This document shows, in pieces, positions 51,323-60,159 of a DNA stretch of 64,000 nucleotides (positions are counted from its first letter, which is position 1; every line of letters starts with the position of its first letter). The stretch comes from Vibrio gallaecicus (GTDB lineage: Bacteria; Pseudomonadota; Gammaproteobacteria; Enterobacterales; Vibrionaceae): contig NZ_AP025491.1 of assembly GCF_024347495.1 (NCBI RefSeq), positions 992,001 through 1,056,000 on the forward strand, written 5' to 3'. The notes below the pieces were generated by a model. The model made no database searches and was not told the DNA's origin. It saw nothing but the letters and a program-made list of their open reading frames with translations. The position numbers and the translations under genes are program-made.

Positions 51323-51982
51323 CTATGCAACGTACTCACTTGCTTTCCTTAAAAGCGAAATAAACCGATGCTGTGTATCACTGATGCAGTATTTTGCAGA
51401 CCACTTTATATTTTCATTAGCTTCCGCAAAACCAAATGCTTTTTGTTGGTTGGTTTCCATCAGCAGTAGCCCTCTGGACTGAAAATCCGATACATATATA
51501 AACAACTCATCGACATCTATAATATCACCAAGTGTTACGAAATTTTCTTCACTGATTGAATATGCGGGATATAGCGATTTTGTCTTTACTTGTTCGACTT
51601 TGTTTAAGCTTAGAAGAAAACTAACTTTTCTATCAGTTAACCCTAAAGTTGATGACACAAATCGCTCAACCTCATGACTATTAAACGGAAAGTCAGGATC
51701 ATTCGCATACAATAACGCCAAAGCTGAATTTACAACAATACTAGGTGTTGTAGCGACTGCTACAGCAAAGTCTGCAATGATTTTTTGACCATTAGGGCTT
51801 TTGATGCATTCTTTAAACTTTTTCTTTTCCTCTGGATTCATAAGTTCGTAACGGGTTTCTACAGTTTTCAAAAACTCTTGAGAACGAAACCGTTGACCAG
51901 CCTCCAGAGCCTCACCGATAGTTGAAATTATCTCACTGACTATAGTTACACTTGGCTCAAAAGAAGCCACCAAACTTTTCAT
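51323..51982 (-). CDS. Hypothetical protein, 219 aa
   Basis: Helical N-terminal half (SEIISTIGEALEAGQRFRSQEFLKTVETRY, IIADFAVAVATTPSIVVNSALALLY) and C-terminal region with a winged-helix look. General plan as 33735-34352 (helical bundle then small domain) without clear identity. Function unknown. ATG 51982 follows TTTGGAGTTCAT. Confidence 0.75.
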   Translation of the reverse strand: MKSLVASFEPSVTIVSEIISTIGEALEAGQRFRSQEFLKTVETRYELMNPEEKKKFKECIKSPNGQKIIADFAVAVATTPSIVVNSALALLYANDPDFPFNSHEVERFVSSTLGLTDRKVSFLLSLNKVEQVKTKSLYPAYSISEENFVTLGDIIDVDELFIYVSDFQSRGLLLMETNQQKAFGFAEANENIKWSAKYCISDTQHRFISLLRKASEYVA

Positions 51983-52006
51983 ATGAACTCCAAACCTAGA
52001 TCGTCA

Positions 52007-52128
52007 TAACGCCGCGTTAAGTGGTGAGCAACGCCTATCACCCTACCTAAACCATTGTGACATAAACACTTAACTTAAAGTAAGCCGAAAACGCCAAGCG
52101 TTGGGAATCCGTCTTAAACGCTTTGTTA
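52007..52128 (-). repeat. attC, class A2, 122 bp
   Basis: Closes the LysE cassette. Confidence 0.97.
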
Positions 52129-52131
52129 GTT

Positions 52132-52749
52132 TTATTGCTGGCGACTTAGTAGCAGACTTGCCCCAGACATAGCTAAAAAGGTAGCGCAGCCTCTATTGAA
52201 GCGCTTTGCCATTTTCGGTTTCGTGAACCACTGCCTCAAATATATTCCGAATATGGCATAAATAGATATTGCACCCATTTCTAATATTAGGAACGTCGCC
52301 CCTAAAACGAAAAACTGTTCATTTACATTAGCCGAAACATCAACGAACTGTGGGAGAAATGCAGTAAAGATTAAGATTGCCTTTGGATTACCAGCGGCTA
52401 ACAAAAATTCTTGTTTAGCTAAACCTAGTCGGTTGTGAGTGCTTTCTAGTTCAACGACGGGACTTGACTCCGAACGCCAAAGATTAAAGGCAATCCATAA
52501 CAAGTACGCCGCACCCACAATTTTAATGGTTAGAAATAGAGTCTCAGATGCATAGAGAACGACAGCTAAGCCTGAAGCTGCCAAAGCAATCATTACAGAG
52601 AATGCTGCTATTCGACCCAGACCAGCAATGAAAGCAGACTTGAAGCCGTAACAACGAGCATTATTCATAGACAGTAAGTTGTTTGGACCAGGGGTCATAT
52701 TGAGCGCAAAGCACGCTGGTATAAAGAACAATAACTTCCAGATTTCCAA
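52132..52749 (-). CDS. LysE/RhtB family exporter, 205 aa
   Basis: LysE family: N-terminal ALNMTPGPNNLLSMNNARCYGFKSAFIAGLGR with the conserved TPGPN box, six hydrophobic segments, and the mid-protein AGNPKAILIFTAFLPQFVD box. Exports amino acids or related small molecules across the inner membrane. Length typical. TTG start at 52749 after GGAG. Confidence 0.94.
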   Translation of the reverse strand: MEIWKLLFFIPACFALNMTPGPNNLLSMNNARCYGFKSAFIAGLGRIAAFSVMIALAASGLAVVLYASETLFLTIKIVGAAYLLWIAFNLWRSESSPVVELESTHNRLGLAKQEFLLAAGNPKAILIFTAFLPQFVDVSANVNEQFFVLGATFLILEMGAISIYAIFGIYLRQWFTKPKMAKRFNRGCATFLAMSGASLLLSRQQ

Positions 52750-52769
52750 AATATTTACTCCATAAAAAC

Positions 52770-52893
52770 TAACGCCGCGTTAAGTGGTGAGCAACGCATA
52801 CCACTGCACTCAAGACATTATGCCCTAAACACTGATGCATATCTTTGAACTGAAGCCGCCAAGCGTTGGGAATCCGTCTTAAACGCTTTGTTA
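52770..52893 (-). repeat. attC, class A2 with rare centre, 124 bp
   Basis: Third site with the 'actgcactcaagacattatg' centre. Closes 52891-53184 and supplies its stop. Confidence 0.97.
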
Positions 52894-53184
52894 TAACTCA
52901 GTTTCGTCGATGTACTCAATCTGCTTATTCACAGAAACGGCTAAAACCATTGCAAAAACAATAGCAATTGAGATTCGAATAAACGTAGATGGAATCATAG
53001 ATTGTGTAGAAATGACAAATGGACCAGCGAAACCACCGGATATAGCTCCTATATAAGTTCGCCTCCCACTCCATTTCATTAGCGAACCACATGCAACACA
53101 ACGATACTTCGTCCAATGAGCACTAAAGAAAAACCAGCTACATGCAACATTTTTCTGACACTTTGGACATTGTCTAGACTTCAT
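52891..53184 (-). CDS. Zinc-ribbon membrane protein, 97 aa
   Basis: CPKC and CVAC at residues 6-9 and 29-32 form a zinc ribbon, followed by two membrane helices (YIGAISGGFAGPFVI and ISIAIVFAMVLAVSV). Plan similar to DUF983-type and to 32178-32438. ATG 53184 after GAGG. Stop in attC R''. Upstream 53185-53280 has no gene. Confidence 0.8.
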   Translation of the reverse strand: MKSRQCPKCQKNVACSWFFFSAHWTKYRCVACGSLMKWSGRRTYIGAISGGFAGPFVISTQSMIPSTFIRISIAIVFAMVLAVSVNKQIEYIDETEL

Positions 53185-53280
53185 AATAGCCTCGTAAAAT
53201 TAAACCAAGCTGATATGAAACTACCCGACTAAAGAAACATCAAATCTTCTGGCTAGACTTTCGAGCGAGTTCATGAGTTA

Positions 53281-53398
53281 TAACGCCCAATTAAGTAGCT
53301 GACAACGCTACCAATGCACTCAAACTTACCACCTAAATCACTGAAACTAAAACAAGCTGAAATGCCAAGCGTTGGCAGTCTGCTTAAATTGCTTGTTA
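53281..53398 (-). repeat. attC, class B, 118 bp
   Basis: Closes the GNAT cassette 53396-53908 and supplies its stop. Confidence 0.97.
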
Positions 53399-53908
53399 GG
53401 CTTTTATCGACTTAACCATTTGAAGATCATTTAGAATAGTGCCATCAAGACGTTCTTTACCTTGAAGCCCAGTTTCACAAAAACCGTGCTTACGATAAAA
53501 ATTCAAGGCTATTTGATTGGTGTCTAAAACCCATAATACTATCTGTGTATAAGAGCTATTAAGCATACGTTTCTCGAAATAATCGAATAAGTCACTGCCA
53601 ACGCCACGACCAAATAAGCCAGGAGCTACATACAGAGAATTAAGCTCGATAGAATTATTCGATTGCTCGCCTCGAGGCTCTCGATAACTTAAAAAGCCAA
53701 CAATCTCATTACCCATTTCAGCAACAAGTACTGATGCTAGGTTATCAGATAGCGTGTTACTCCATAACTTTTGTCTACGTTCAATGTTATAGCTTTCAAT
53801 GAACGACTTAGGTAGCAAACCATCATAAGCTTGAGCCCAAGAAGTCACGTGAACCAAAGCTATTGAGTGAGCATCTTTAATGTCTGCATTTCTAATATTG
53901 ATCTTCAT
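53396..53908 (-). CDS. GNAT N-acetyltransferase, 170 aa
   Basis: MKINIRNADIKDAHSIALVHVTSW is the usual GNAT opening; IELNSLYVAPGLFGRGVGSDLFDYF contains the CoA loop GRGVG; LWVLDTNQIALNFYRKHGFCETG the motif B helix with its tyrosine. Length and layout as in the common Rim-like group. AAAGGGAATT before the ATG. Stop in attC R''. Confidence 0.94.
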   Translation of the reverse strand: MKINIRNADIKDAHSIALVHVTSWAQAYDGLLPKSFIESYNIERRQKLWSNTLSDNLASVLVAEMGNEIVGFLSYREPRGEQSNNSIELNSLYVAPGLFGRGVGSDLFDYFEKRMLNSSYTQIVLWVLDTNQIALNFYRKHGFCETGLQGKERLDGTILNDLQMVKSIKA

Positions 53909-53926
53909 AATTCCCTTTGTGAAGCC

Positions 53927-54043
53927 TAACGCCTTGTTAAGTAGCAGCTAACTACCACTATAACCAAACAAAGCCACCATAATCACTGAACTCAACCAAA
54001 ACAAAATCGCCAAGCGTTAGCTGTCTGCTTGAACAATTTGTTA
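53927..54043 (-). repeat. attC, singleton class, 117 bp
   Basis: Arms 'gccttgttaagtagcagc' and 'gctgtctgcttgaacaattt'. Closes the cassette 54056-54613. Confidence 0.95.
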
Positions 54044-54055
54044 TGTTTTTTACGA

Positions 54056-54613
54056 CTAACTTTTGTTGTCTGATGATACGAAGCTATTAAATAGTATTTC
54101 GTATTTCCAACCATCACCAGCAACTACAGTGCAATCTGAAGAATGAACACGAGCATGAAGTACCGCAATAGGGTCTTCAATTTTAGGAAGGGTCAGGTGA
54201 CTGTGAATCCGCACCCTTGCCCCAGCCAATTCAGGATAGTCCTCATAATATTCCGACTCCATGAACGACGCTGCTCTACGCATTTCTGATAAATCACCGT
54301 TACCCGAAAACTTTAGCAAGTCAAACCAATAGGGAATAACCATCAGCAAAGCTAATAATTCTGACAGGTTATTTGCGACTTTGCCCGCTTGTCCTTCAGA
54401 GGAAACAAATAGTATCGGTCGTTTTTCTAGATCTAAATTTCCATATGCGAGAAAAACACCACCTGATCCTTCGCCAGCCAAAGCAGTGAAAGGTAAATTA
54501 GGGTCTAGTTTTATCCAAGAAAAGTCGTCATTAGCTTGACCCAATTCAAAGTCAAATGACTCACCTAAATCATCAGCTATATCCGCTAACTGAAGCTCCG
54601 AATATTTAATCAT
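54056..54613 (-). CDS. SMI1/KNR4-like (SUKH) protein, 185 aa
   Basis: FTALAGEGSGGVFLAYGNLD and RPILFVSSEGQAGKVANNLSELLALLM fit the core of SUKH-type proteins ('a.dgsGg.f.l.....i...s.eg....ia.nl.efl.ll'). If so it is a second orphan immunity-like cassette alongside 7396-7770. Acidic and soluble. GGAGATAGTTT precedes ATG 54613. Confidence 0.75.
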   Translation of the reverse strand: MIKYSELQLADIADDLGESFDFELGQANDDFSWIKLDPNLPFTALAGEGSGGVFLAYGNLDLEKRPILFVSSEGQAGKVANNLSELLALLMVIPYWFDLLKFSGNGDLSEMRRAASFMESEYYEDYPELAGARVRIHSHLTLPKIEDPIAVLHARVHSSDCTVVAGDGWKYEILFNSFVSSDNKS

Positions 54614-54636
54614 CGGTTAAACTATCTCCAAAAACA

Positions 54637-54754
54637 TAACGCCCAATTAAGTAGCTGACAACGCTACCGATATAATAAAACTTAACACCGTAATCACTAA
54701 AGCTAACCGAGCTTAAAATGCCAAGCGTTGGCAGTCTGCTTAAATTGCTTGTTA
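54637..54754 (-). repeat. attC, class B, 118 bp
   Basis: Closes 54752-55165 and supplies its stop. Confidence 0.97.
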
Positions 54755-55165
54755 GTTGGTGGATTCCAATGCGTGCTGAAAAGCTACCAAATTTTTACAA
54801 CCAAGATATACATTTTTGACATTAGATAATGTTAACTTCAGGGCTTTACCCACAGATGCGTTATACAACCATCCATCTTTGAGCATGCGAACTCCTACGC
54901 CCTGATACCACTTAGTCTCATAAGGTGAAATATTTACGATATGACACAGTTCGATCTCTTTTCGAAGAAACCCAAATCCAAAGTACCAGTAAACTTTATT
55001 GCCATTTATCCCTATTGTCATAGAAAAAAACAATACGCCAATTACTAGATTAATTACTAATGCAATTACTGCACTACCTATGTGATTAGAGGTGGTAATT
55101 ATGAATGCGCTAAGCGTAAAAAGAATAACTATCAATACTTTATTAATTTCTGTTTGTTTATACAT
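54752..55165 (-). CDS. Membrane protein with PH-like domain, 137 aa (copy 2 of 2)
   Basis: Differs from 25671-26084 only at a few residues (INISPYET, QGVGVR, LSNVKN). Two membrane helices plus the same strand-rich tail. The cassette body is duplicated but the attC on the far side differs in class (C here, B there), as expected if the cassettes moved independently. Stop in attC R''. Confidence 0.75.
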   Translation of the reverse strand: MYKQTEINKVLIVILFTLSAFIITTSNHIGSAVIALVINLVIGVLFFSMTIGINGNKVYWYFGFGFLRKEIELCHIVNISPYETKWYQGVGVRMLKDGWLYNASVGKALKLTLSNVKNVYLGCKNLVAFQHALESTN

Positions 55166-55188
55166 AACTGATTATCCCTTTAGCCAAC

Positions 55189-55308
55189 TAACGCCCAATT
55201 AAGGTGTGAAGCACGCGACCACGACACTTAATTGGACCACCGTAAACACTAAACTCAATCCAAACCAAAAATGCCAAACGTGCTGAATCACTCTTAAATT
55301 GTTTGTTA
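55189..55308 (-). repeat. attC, class C, 120 bp
   Basis: Closes the cassette 55306-56073 and supplies its stop. Confidence 0.97.
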
Positions 55309-56073
55309 TATTTCTTTTAGCACAATTTTCTTTATCACTTCGTATCCCAATTGACGAACCTCTGGCGCAGCAAAGATCTTTTTCAATGCATTTGTAACCT
55401 TAGCTTTGTTAAAACGCAACCATGCACCTTTTGGATAGAGCTTTGCACCATTCTCAGCTTTTTTCAGAGCAATTTCTAACGACTTAATCTGCTCTTCAGA
55501 AACATCGCATTCTTCACGAATTTTGTTTATGCGCTCTCTCAAGCTAGCCAGCCCTTCTTTAAGCTTTTCAACCTCAGAACTGCTGAAACGTTCATTAGAG
55601 TCAAACATTTCTTCTGGAAACATCTCATCAATTCGAGTAGCTAACTCTTCATCACAACTAGTATCTTCCGCGTAAATGACTACTAATTCCTTTTCTATAT
55701 AGCGACACCATTGCTTTAGATCATAAGCTAGCCCGCTCAAATCACTTCTTTGATGAATATCAGTAGCCTTAAGCTCACCTGGAATCATCGTAATTTGAAA
55801 CGCTTTAACCTTTTCAGTTTTATACTGTGTTTCATCACCTTTTGGTCTTCTCCATTCAGGCATGAATGGGTCGACATCTAATGGTTTAGAAACCTTTACT
55901 TCTTTCTCATACTCGACTTCATTAACACGGACTTGAAAGAATTCATGATGCATAAACTTGATCACGACCAAGTCTTCACCCCCATTAGAACCAAAACTGA
56001 AGTCATCAGAACTGAACGCTGACTCTTCAAGAACGCCTTTTAATTCTTGTACAAAACTCTGATTTAATTTCAA
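55306..56073 (-). CDS. Hypothetical coiled-coil protein, 255 aa
   Basis: Not recognised. Mixed N-terminal domain (DLVVIKFMHHEFFQVRVNEVEYE), then a long helical coiled coil (EVEKLKEGLASLRERINKIREE, about 165-205) and a basic C-terminal end. TTG at 56073 chosen: GGAGGTGAAA lies just upstream with correct spacing. Stop in attC R''. Confidence 0.72.
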   Translation of the reverse strand: MKLNQSFVQELKGVLEESAFSSDDFSFGSNGGEDLVVIKFMHHEFFQVRVNEVEYEKEVKVSKPLDVDPFMPEWRRPKGDETQYKTEKVKAFQITMIPGELKATDIHQRSDLSGLAYDLKQWCRYIEKELVVIYAEDTSCDEELATRIDEMFPEEMFDSNERFSSSEVEKLKEGLASLRERINKIREECDVSEEQIKSLEIALKKAENGAKLYPKGAWLRFNKAKVTNALKKIFAAPEVRQLGYEVIKKIVLKEI

Positions 56074-56090
56074 TTTCACCTCCAGAAATA

Positions 56091-56209
56091 TAACGCCCAA
56101 TTAAGTAGCTGACAACGCTACCAATACACTCAAACATACCACCTAAATCACTGAAGCTAAACCGAGTTGAAAATGCCCAGAGTTGGCAGTCTGCTTAAAT
56201 TGCTTGTTA
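56091..56209 (-). repeat. attC, class B, 119 bp
   Basis: Inner arm 'cccagagttggcag' is mismatched relative to its class. Closes 56217-56675. Confidence 0.96.
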
Positions 56210-56216
56210 TACGACT

Positions 56217-56675
56217 TTACTCTGGTGGTAAAGTAACTGAATCGAAGTATATTCCAGAAATCAAATAACTTTTCTTATCTTCTCTTATTTGAAAGATTAT
56301 AGTCGCATCACCATGCTCAAAGGTTGTTCGTACATTGAATGTTAGTAACGTTTCACCTTCTTCATCAGATTTCATTGTAAAATCTTTTTTAACAAACTCT
56401 GGCGGCTCAAAACTTTGCATTTTTCCTAGTTTGGATAGATAAGTTAAGATACTTTGACCTTCAACTGATTTAAATTCCTCAATAACTTCTGGTATGAACA
56501 ATCCTTGATATTGCTCAGTATCCCAAGTAGTAATCGTTGGCATGCTCTCTATAATAAAAGGGGTCCCCTTATCCGCTTGACCCTCCAGGTTAAATTCTAC
56601 AAGAGCAGTTAGCGCGAATATTCCAACCACACCCAAAGCTACAATTAACCCAATAGCTTTCATTATTTTTTCCAT
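56217..56675 (-). CDS. Exported or membrane-anchored hypothetical protein, 152 aa
   Basis: N-terminal hydrophobic segment (MKAIGLIVALGVVGIFALTALVEF) that could be a signal anchor; the rest is soluble and acidic, with strands (LLTFNVRTTFEHGDATIIFQI) and ends YFDSVTLPPE. ATG 56675 or the ATG at 56663 could be the start. A 167-base leader (56676-56843) precedes it. Confidence 0.7.
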   Translation of the reverse strand: MEKIMKAIGLIVALGVVGIFALTALVEFNLEGQADKGTPFIIESMPTITTWDTEQYQGLFIPEVIEEFKSVEGQSILTYLSKLGKMQSFEPPEFVKKDFTMKSDEEGETLLTFNVRTTFEHGDATIIFQIREDKKSYLISGIYFDSVTLPPE

Positions 56676-56843
56676 ATACAGCCTACATTCATTTACCACT
56701 AGATTCAGCAACAAGTATAAGTAAGACTTACTGCTAAGAGCCTTTTATTAAAACATTAAATAAAAGCTCGAAATTATAAGTTTCGTGAATGCATATTAAT
56801 GTGGAGTTAATTCAATATTTTGTACTTAGTTGGTGAGTCGATA
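56676..56843 (-). promoter_or_regulatory. AT-rich leader upstream of 56217-56675
   Basis: Holds a perfect TATAAT on the - strand (around 56779-56774) but no good -35 at 16-18 bases, so a promoter is possible but not demonstrated. No gene is seen here. Confidence 0.35.
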
Positions 56844-56962
56844 TAACGCCCAATTAAGTAGCTGACAACGCTACCAATACACTCAAATTTACCACCGAAA
56901 TCACTGAAGCTAAACCGAGTTGAAAACACCAAGCGTTGACAGTCTGCTTAAATTGCTTGTTA
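56844..56962 (-). repeat. attC, class B, 119 bp
   Basis: Closes the GNAT cassette 56965-57471; reads 'aaaacaccaagcg' at the inner arm. Confidence 0.96.
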
Positions 56963-56964
56963 AG

Positions 56965-57471
56965 TTACAATATTTTGAAGAAGTAAACGGTGCCTTCCAG
57001 CTCACCTGTCGAGCTACGTGCAAACTGAGGGATTTGACCTGCTTCTGTGTAGCCAATTGTACGATACAGAGAAGAAGCAACATCGCCTAAACGTGTATCT
57101 AGTACAAGTAATGATAAACCAATCTCACATGACACCCCTTCCATTACTGACATTAGCGCTTTACTCACGCCTTTTCCTCGAGCAGCAGTATGAACCATCA
57201 GTTTTTCAACTTCGCCTCGATGCGAGCCGTTGGGTTTAGAGCAAAGTGATAATTGAACTGCACCTATTAAATTTTCTCCTTCGGATGCAATAAATAACTT
57301 TCTCTCACCTAACTCAAGCTCTGCTCCTACAGACGACCAATATGATTCAACTTCGAGCTCATCCACTGGAGTTAAAAAGCCAACAGAAGCTCCACTTTCG
57401 ATACAGTCGACTAGCAATAAATTTAGTTGTTCAACTAAACCAGAAGTCGTTTTTATTTCCTTTATTTCCAC
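56965..57471 (-). CDS. GNAT N-acetyltransferase, 168 aa (paralogue of 9923-10429)
   Basis: Same length and layout as its paralogue, including EVEKLMVHTAARGKGVSKALM and SSLYRTIGYTEAG. Differences are spread over the whole gene at about the level of distinct alleles. GTG start at 57471 with AGGA seven bases upstream. The open frame upstream only translates attC. Confidence 0.92.
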   Translation of the reverse strand: MEIKEIKTTSGLVEQLNLLLVDCIESGASVGFLTPVDELEVESYWSSVGAELELGERKLFIASEGENLIGAVQLSLCSKPNGSHRGEVEKLMVHTAARGKGVSKALMSVMEGVSCEIGLSLLVLDTRLGDVASSLYRTIGYTEAGQIPQFARSSTGELEGTVYFFKIL

Positions 57472-57489
57472 GATACTATCCTTGTAACT

Positions 57490-57581
57490 TAACGCCGCAT
57501 TAAGGTGTGAGCGGCGCTTGCCTATACTTTGAGCGAAGCGAAAACGGCAAGCGTTGCGAATCACTCTTAAATGCTTTGTTA
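57490..57581 (-). repeat. attC, class E (short), 92 bp
   Basis: Closes the GNAT cassette 57579-58025 and supplies its stop. Confidence 0.96.
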
Positions 57582-58025
57582 TACGCGTGGTTGAGTCCTG
57601 AGTGGGATACTCATTACGCTATGGTTTGGCTCACTTTCAATATCAACAGCCGACCAACCTAGTGACTGGTACAACGGGGCTACATTTGTATAAGCATACA
57701 GATTGCTTTGAAGGGTTTCTGATACTTGATTAACACCTCGGTTAATCAACTCGCTAGCGATGCCCTGACCACGCCATTCAGGTGAAACAAAGACAGCATT
57801 AAACCAAATGACATCTGAACTTCCGTGTGGCTCTTTAAAACGAGAATAAGCTAGCCCGCCGATAACTTCATTGTTTCTCAAAGCGACCAAAACAGGAGGA
57901 AGATTAGCTTCAGGTTTGTAGGTATCAAAAAACAAGAAATCAGACCATTCACTTTGAAATAGATTCTCTAGATCTGTCCAATATGGGCTATTTTCATCAC
58001 AACTTCTGAATACTACTTTGTTCAT
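57579..58025 (-). CDS. GNAT N-acetyltransferase, 148 aa
   Basis: IWFNAVFVSPEWRGQGIASELI holds the CoA loop RGQGIA, and LYAYTNVAPLYQSLGWSAVD the motif B region. One of four GNAT cassettes between 53 and 60 kb. Stop in attC R''. Substrate unknown. Confidence 0.93.
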   Translation of the reverse strand: MNKVVFRSCDENSPYWTDLENLFQSEWSDFLFFDTYKPEANLPPVLVALRNNEVIGGLAYSRFKEPHGSSDVIWFNAVFVSPEWRGQGIASELINRGVNQVSETLQSNLYAYTNVAPLYQSLGWSAVDIESEPNHSVMSIPLRTQPRV

Positions 58026-58050
58026 ACTGGACTATTCCCTCAAAAGCGTA

Positions 58051-58170
58051 TAACGCTTTGTTAAGGTGTGAGACACGCAATACCGATGCCTCCGCATACC
58101 ACCTTAAACACTAAAACCAACGCATAGTAAAAATGCCACGCGTGCCGAATCACTCTTGAACAATTTGTTA
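58051..58170 (-). repeat. attC, class D2, 120 bp
   Basis: Ends gctttgttaagg / cttgaacaatttg. Closes the HNH cassette and supplies its stop. Confidence 0.97.
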
Positions 58171-58950
58171 TATTTTTTGTTCAGCCGCAATGGTCTTAAA
58201 CACTCTAACACCAAACTCTGTCAGCTTATTTTCTTGATTTATCAAACCTACACTACGTAAACCTGTCATTGCACCGCCATTGATAGGAATGGACGGGTGC
58301 ATTCTATGCTTTTCTGTATCTCGATATACTATGTCAAATGCCAGAACTAGACTTTCTGGTGGTGTAATCAGAACAAATTCATGCCCCAAGTACTGCGTTA
58401 TTTCTTTGATTATGTATTGCCTACCCGGCGACACCTCGTAATTAGGAGCTAATCGAATACCATAATACGTATTTTCCTTACTACGTTCTTGTTCTTGAAA
58501 TTCGACTAAAGGCTTTAATGTGTATTTTATTTCTTCGCTTAACCCTTCTTCAGAGTGGGCTTTCATTAATACATTCAGTGCTTTGGTTATATCTCGTTGC
58601 TTAGCTGATTTTTCAGCAATGCTTTGAGCTTTATCAGCTTTGTTGATCGCACTTTCTATTTGAACTTGAATTAGCGGAGAGGGAGTGAATATATTATTAG
58701 ACTTCTTACGGTTACAACTTGCACAAGATGGTAGCCAATTTGAATACGAATTGATTTCAAAGTCTTTAGATAACCCAAATGATGCTAAAACGGAACTGAG
58801 CTCTTGTGGGGAATCCAAAAGACTTTCGGGAATTATGTGATCGACTTGCATCGATAGCAGGTCAATTGGCTTCGTACACAGATAGCACTTTTCCAAGTGC
58901 ACTGTCCAAACCGCATGCCTTTGATGTGGTGAGAAACTATACTTTGACAT
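58168..58950 (-). CDS. HNH endonuclease domain protein, 260 aa
   Basis: CYLC (Cys22, Cys25), VDHIIPESL with the catalytic DH (37-38), and NWLPSCASCNRKKSN (Cys76, Cys79, Asn80) make a complete HNH nuclease motif with its structural zinc site. The C-terminal half (about 100-260) is helical then strand-rich and may recognise the target. Likely a DNA-cutting accessory enzyme; no methylase is adjacent. GAGG before ATG 58950. Stop in attC R''. Confidence 0.9.
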   Translation of the reverse strand: MSKYSFSPHQRHAVWTVHLEKCYLCTKPIDLLSMQVDHIIPESLLDSPQELSSVLASFGLSKDFEINSYSNWLPSCASCNRKKSNNIFTPSPLIQVQIESAINKADKAQSIAEKSAKQRDITKALNVLMKAHSEEGLSEEIKYTLKPLVEFQEQERSKENTYYGIRLAPNYEVSPGRQYIIKEITQYLGHEFVLITPPESLVLAFDIVYRDTEKHRMHPSIPINGGAMTGLRSVGLINQENKLTEFGVRVFKTIAAEQKI

Positions 58951-58969
58951 ATTAACCTCGTGAAAAATA

Positions 58970-59091
58970 TAACGCCGCGTTAAGTAGTGAGCAACGCTAC
59001 CACAAAACTTAACCAGACCACCGTAAACACTAAACCCAACAATGGAATGAAAAATGCCATGCGTTGGGAATCTGTCTTAAACGCTTTGTTA
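58970..59091 (-). repeat. attC, class A, 122 bp
   Basis: Closes the GNAT cassette 59108-59515. Confidence 0.97.
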
Positions 59092-59107
59092 TGTGACTTT
59101 ATGCACT

Positions 59108-59515
59108 TTAGTGGTCATTTCCTGCATAAACCCACATAGGCTCTGTTTTACCTGCTCTCTCAAAGCCTAAACACTTATAGAAATCTACAGCCTCACCATC
59201 GGCTGTGAGCATTTGTTGATGAAAAGAGCCATATTTGGTTTGCATTAGTTCCATCATTTTTCTGCCAATACCCTGACCATGAAAATCTGGATGAACCAAC
59301 ATGTGGGGATAATAGACTACTAAATATCCATCAGATATAGCATTACCAACACCGACCAAAAACCCATCTAATCGGGCTGTTACCAAGCTATCAGAGTTGT
59401 TTAAAGCAGGTATTAGCTTTTCTGGAACTTCAGCTGATGACCAACCATTGGCTTGATACAAAGATACAACTTCATCTTGCTCAAGTCCTTTCTCAAATTG
59501 TACTTCTAGACTCAT
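59108..59515 (-). CDS. GNAT N-acetyltransferase, 135 aa
   Basis: YYPHMLVHPDFHGQGIGRKMMELM holds the CoA-binding HGQGIG loop; MLTADGEAVDFYKCLGFERAGKTEPMWVY is the usual end of compact GNATs of this group. CAGGAGGTCAAA precedes the ATG. Confidence 0.93.
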   Translation of the reverse strand: MSLEVQFEKGLEQDEVVSLYQANGWSSAEVPEKLIPALNNSDSLVTARLDGFLVGVGNAISDGYLVVYYPHMLVHPDFHGQGIGRKMMELMQTKYGSFHQQMLTADGEAVDFYKCLGFERAGKTEPMWVYAGNDH

Positions 59516-59532
59516 TTTGACCTCCTGTCACA

Positions 59533-59651
59533 TAACGCCCAATTAAGTAGCTGACAACGCTACCAATACACTCAAATTTACCATCTAAATCACTGAAGCT
59601 GAACCGAGCTGAAAATGTCAAGTGTTGGCAGTCTGCTTAAATTGCTTGTTA
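59533..59651 (-). repeat. attC, class B, 119 bp
   Basis: Inner arm reads 'atgtcaagtgttgg'. Closes 59649-60020 and supplies its stop. Confidence 0.96.
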
Positions 59652-60020
59652 TGTTTTTTGATTTATAGCTTTAACCTGCTCTATTAAAGTATCGTATTCA
59701 TCACGAAAGCTAGAACTGTGCAAAATCGATTCCTTAGAGCCAAAACCTGACGGGTGCGTAACAAATACACGAAGTTCATACTTCTTGGTTTGTAAAAAGC
59801 TAACTGCGAAAACAATTGGAAAAACTACTAATATTAACAGTGGGTGCAGTACAAGAAATAGCGCACTCACAACAGAACCAATAGCAGCTGCCTTTATGAG
59901 CTTTTCTGTACTGTCGTGTTTCTTAACGTACATATATTCAATTTTATCAACATGAATAGGAAGAGGCTTACTTACGCTGTATACCTGATTCCCTTCAAGC
60001 TTTACACTTCCATACACCAA
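59649..60020 (-). CDS. DUF6232-like membrane protein, about 123 aa
   Basis: Strand-rich N-terminus (GSVKLEGNQVYSVSKPLPIHVDKIEYMYV), a long hydrophobic pair of helices (IGSVVSALFLVLHPLLILVVFPIVFAVSF), then a soluble tail (YELRVFVTHPSG). Same order of parts as 12183-12584. TTG at 60020 is five bases after GGAGG; a GTG at 60017 is an alternative. Stop in attC R''. Confidence 0.68.
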   Translation of the reverse strand: MVYGSVKLEGNQVYSVSKPLPIHVDKIEYMYVKKHDSTEKLIKAAAIGSVVSALFLVLHPLLILVVFPIVFAVSFLQTKKYELRVFVTHPSGFGSKESILHSSSFRDEYDTLIEQVKAINQKT

Positions 60021-60037
60021 AGACACCTCCAGAAACA

Positions 60038-60159
60038 TAACGCCGCGTTAAGTAGTGAGCAACGCCACCACCCTACCTAAAACCTTGCCACCTTAAACAC
60101 TAAAGCTAACCCAAACTGAAAATGCCAAGCGTTGGGAATCTGTCTTAAACGCTTTGTTA
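60038..60159 (-). repeat. attC, class A, 122 bp
   Basis: Closes repeat cassette copy 14. Confidence 0.97.
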
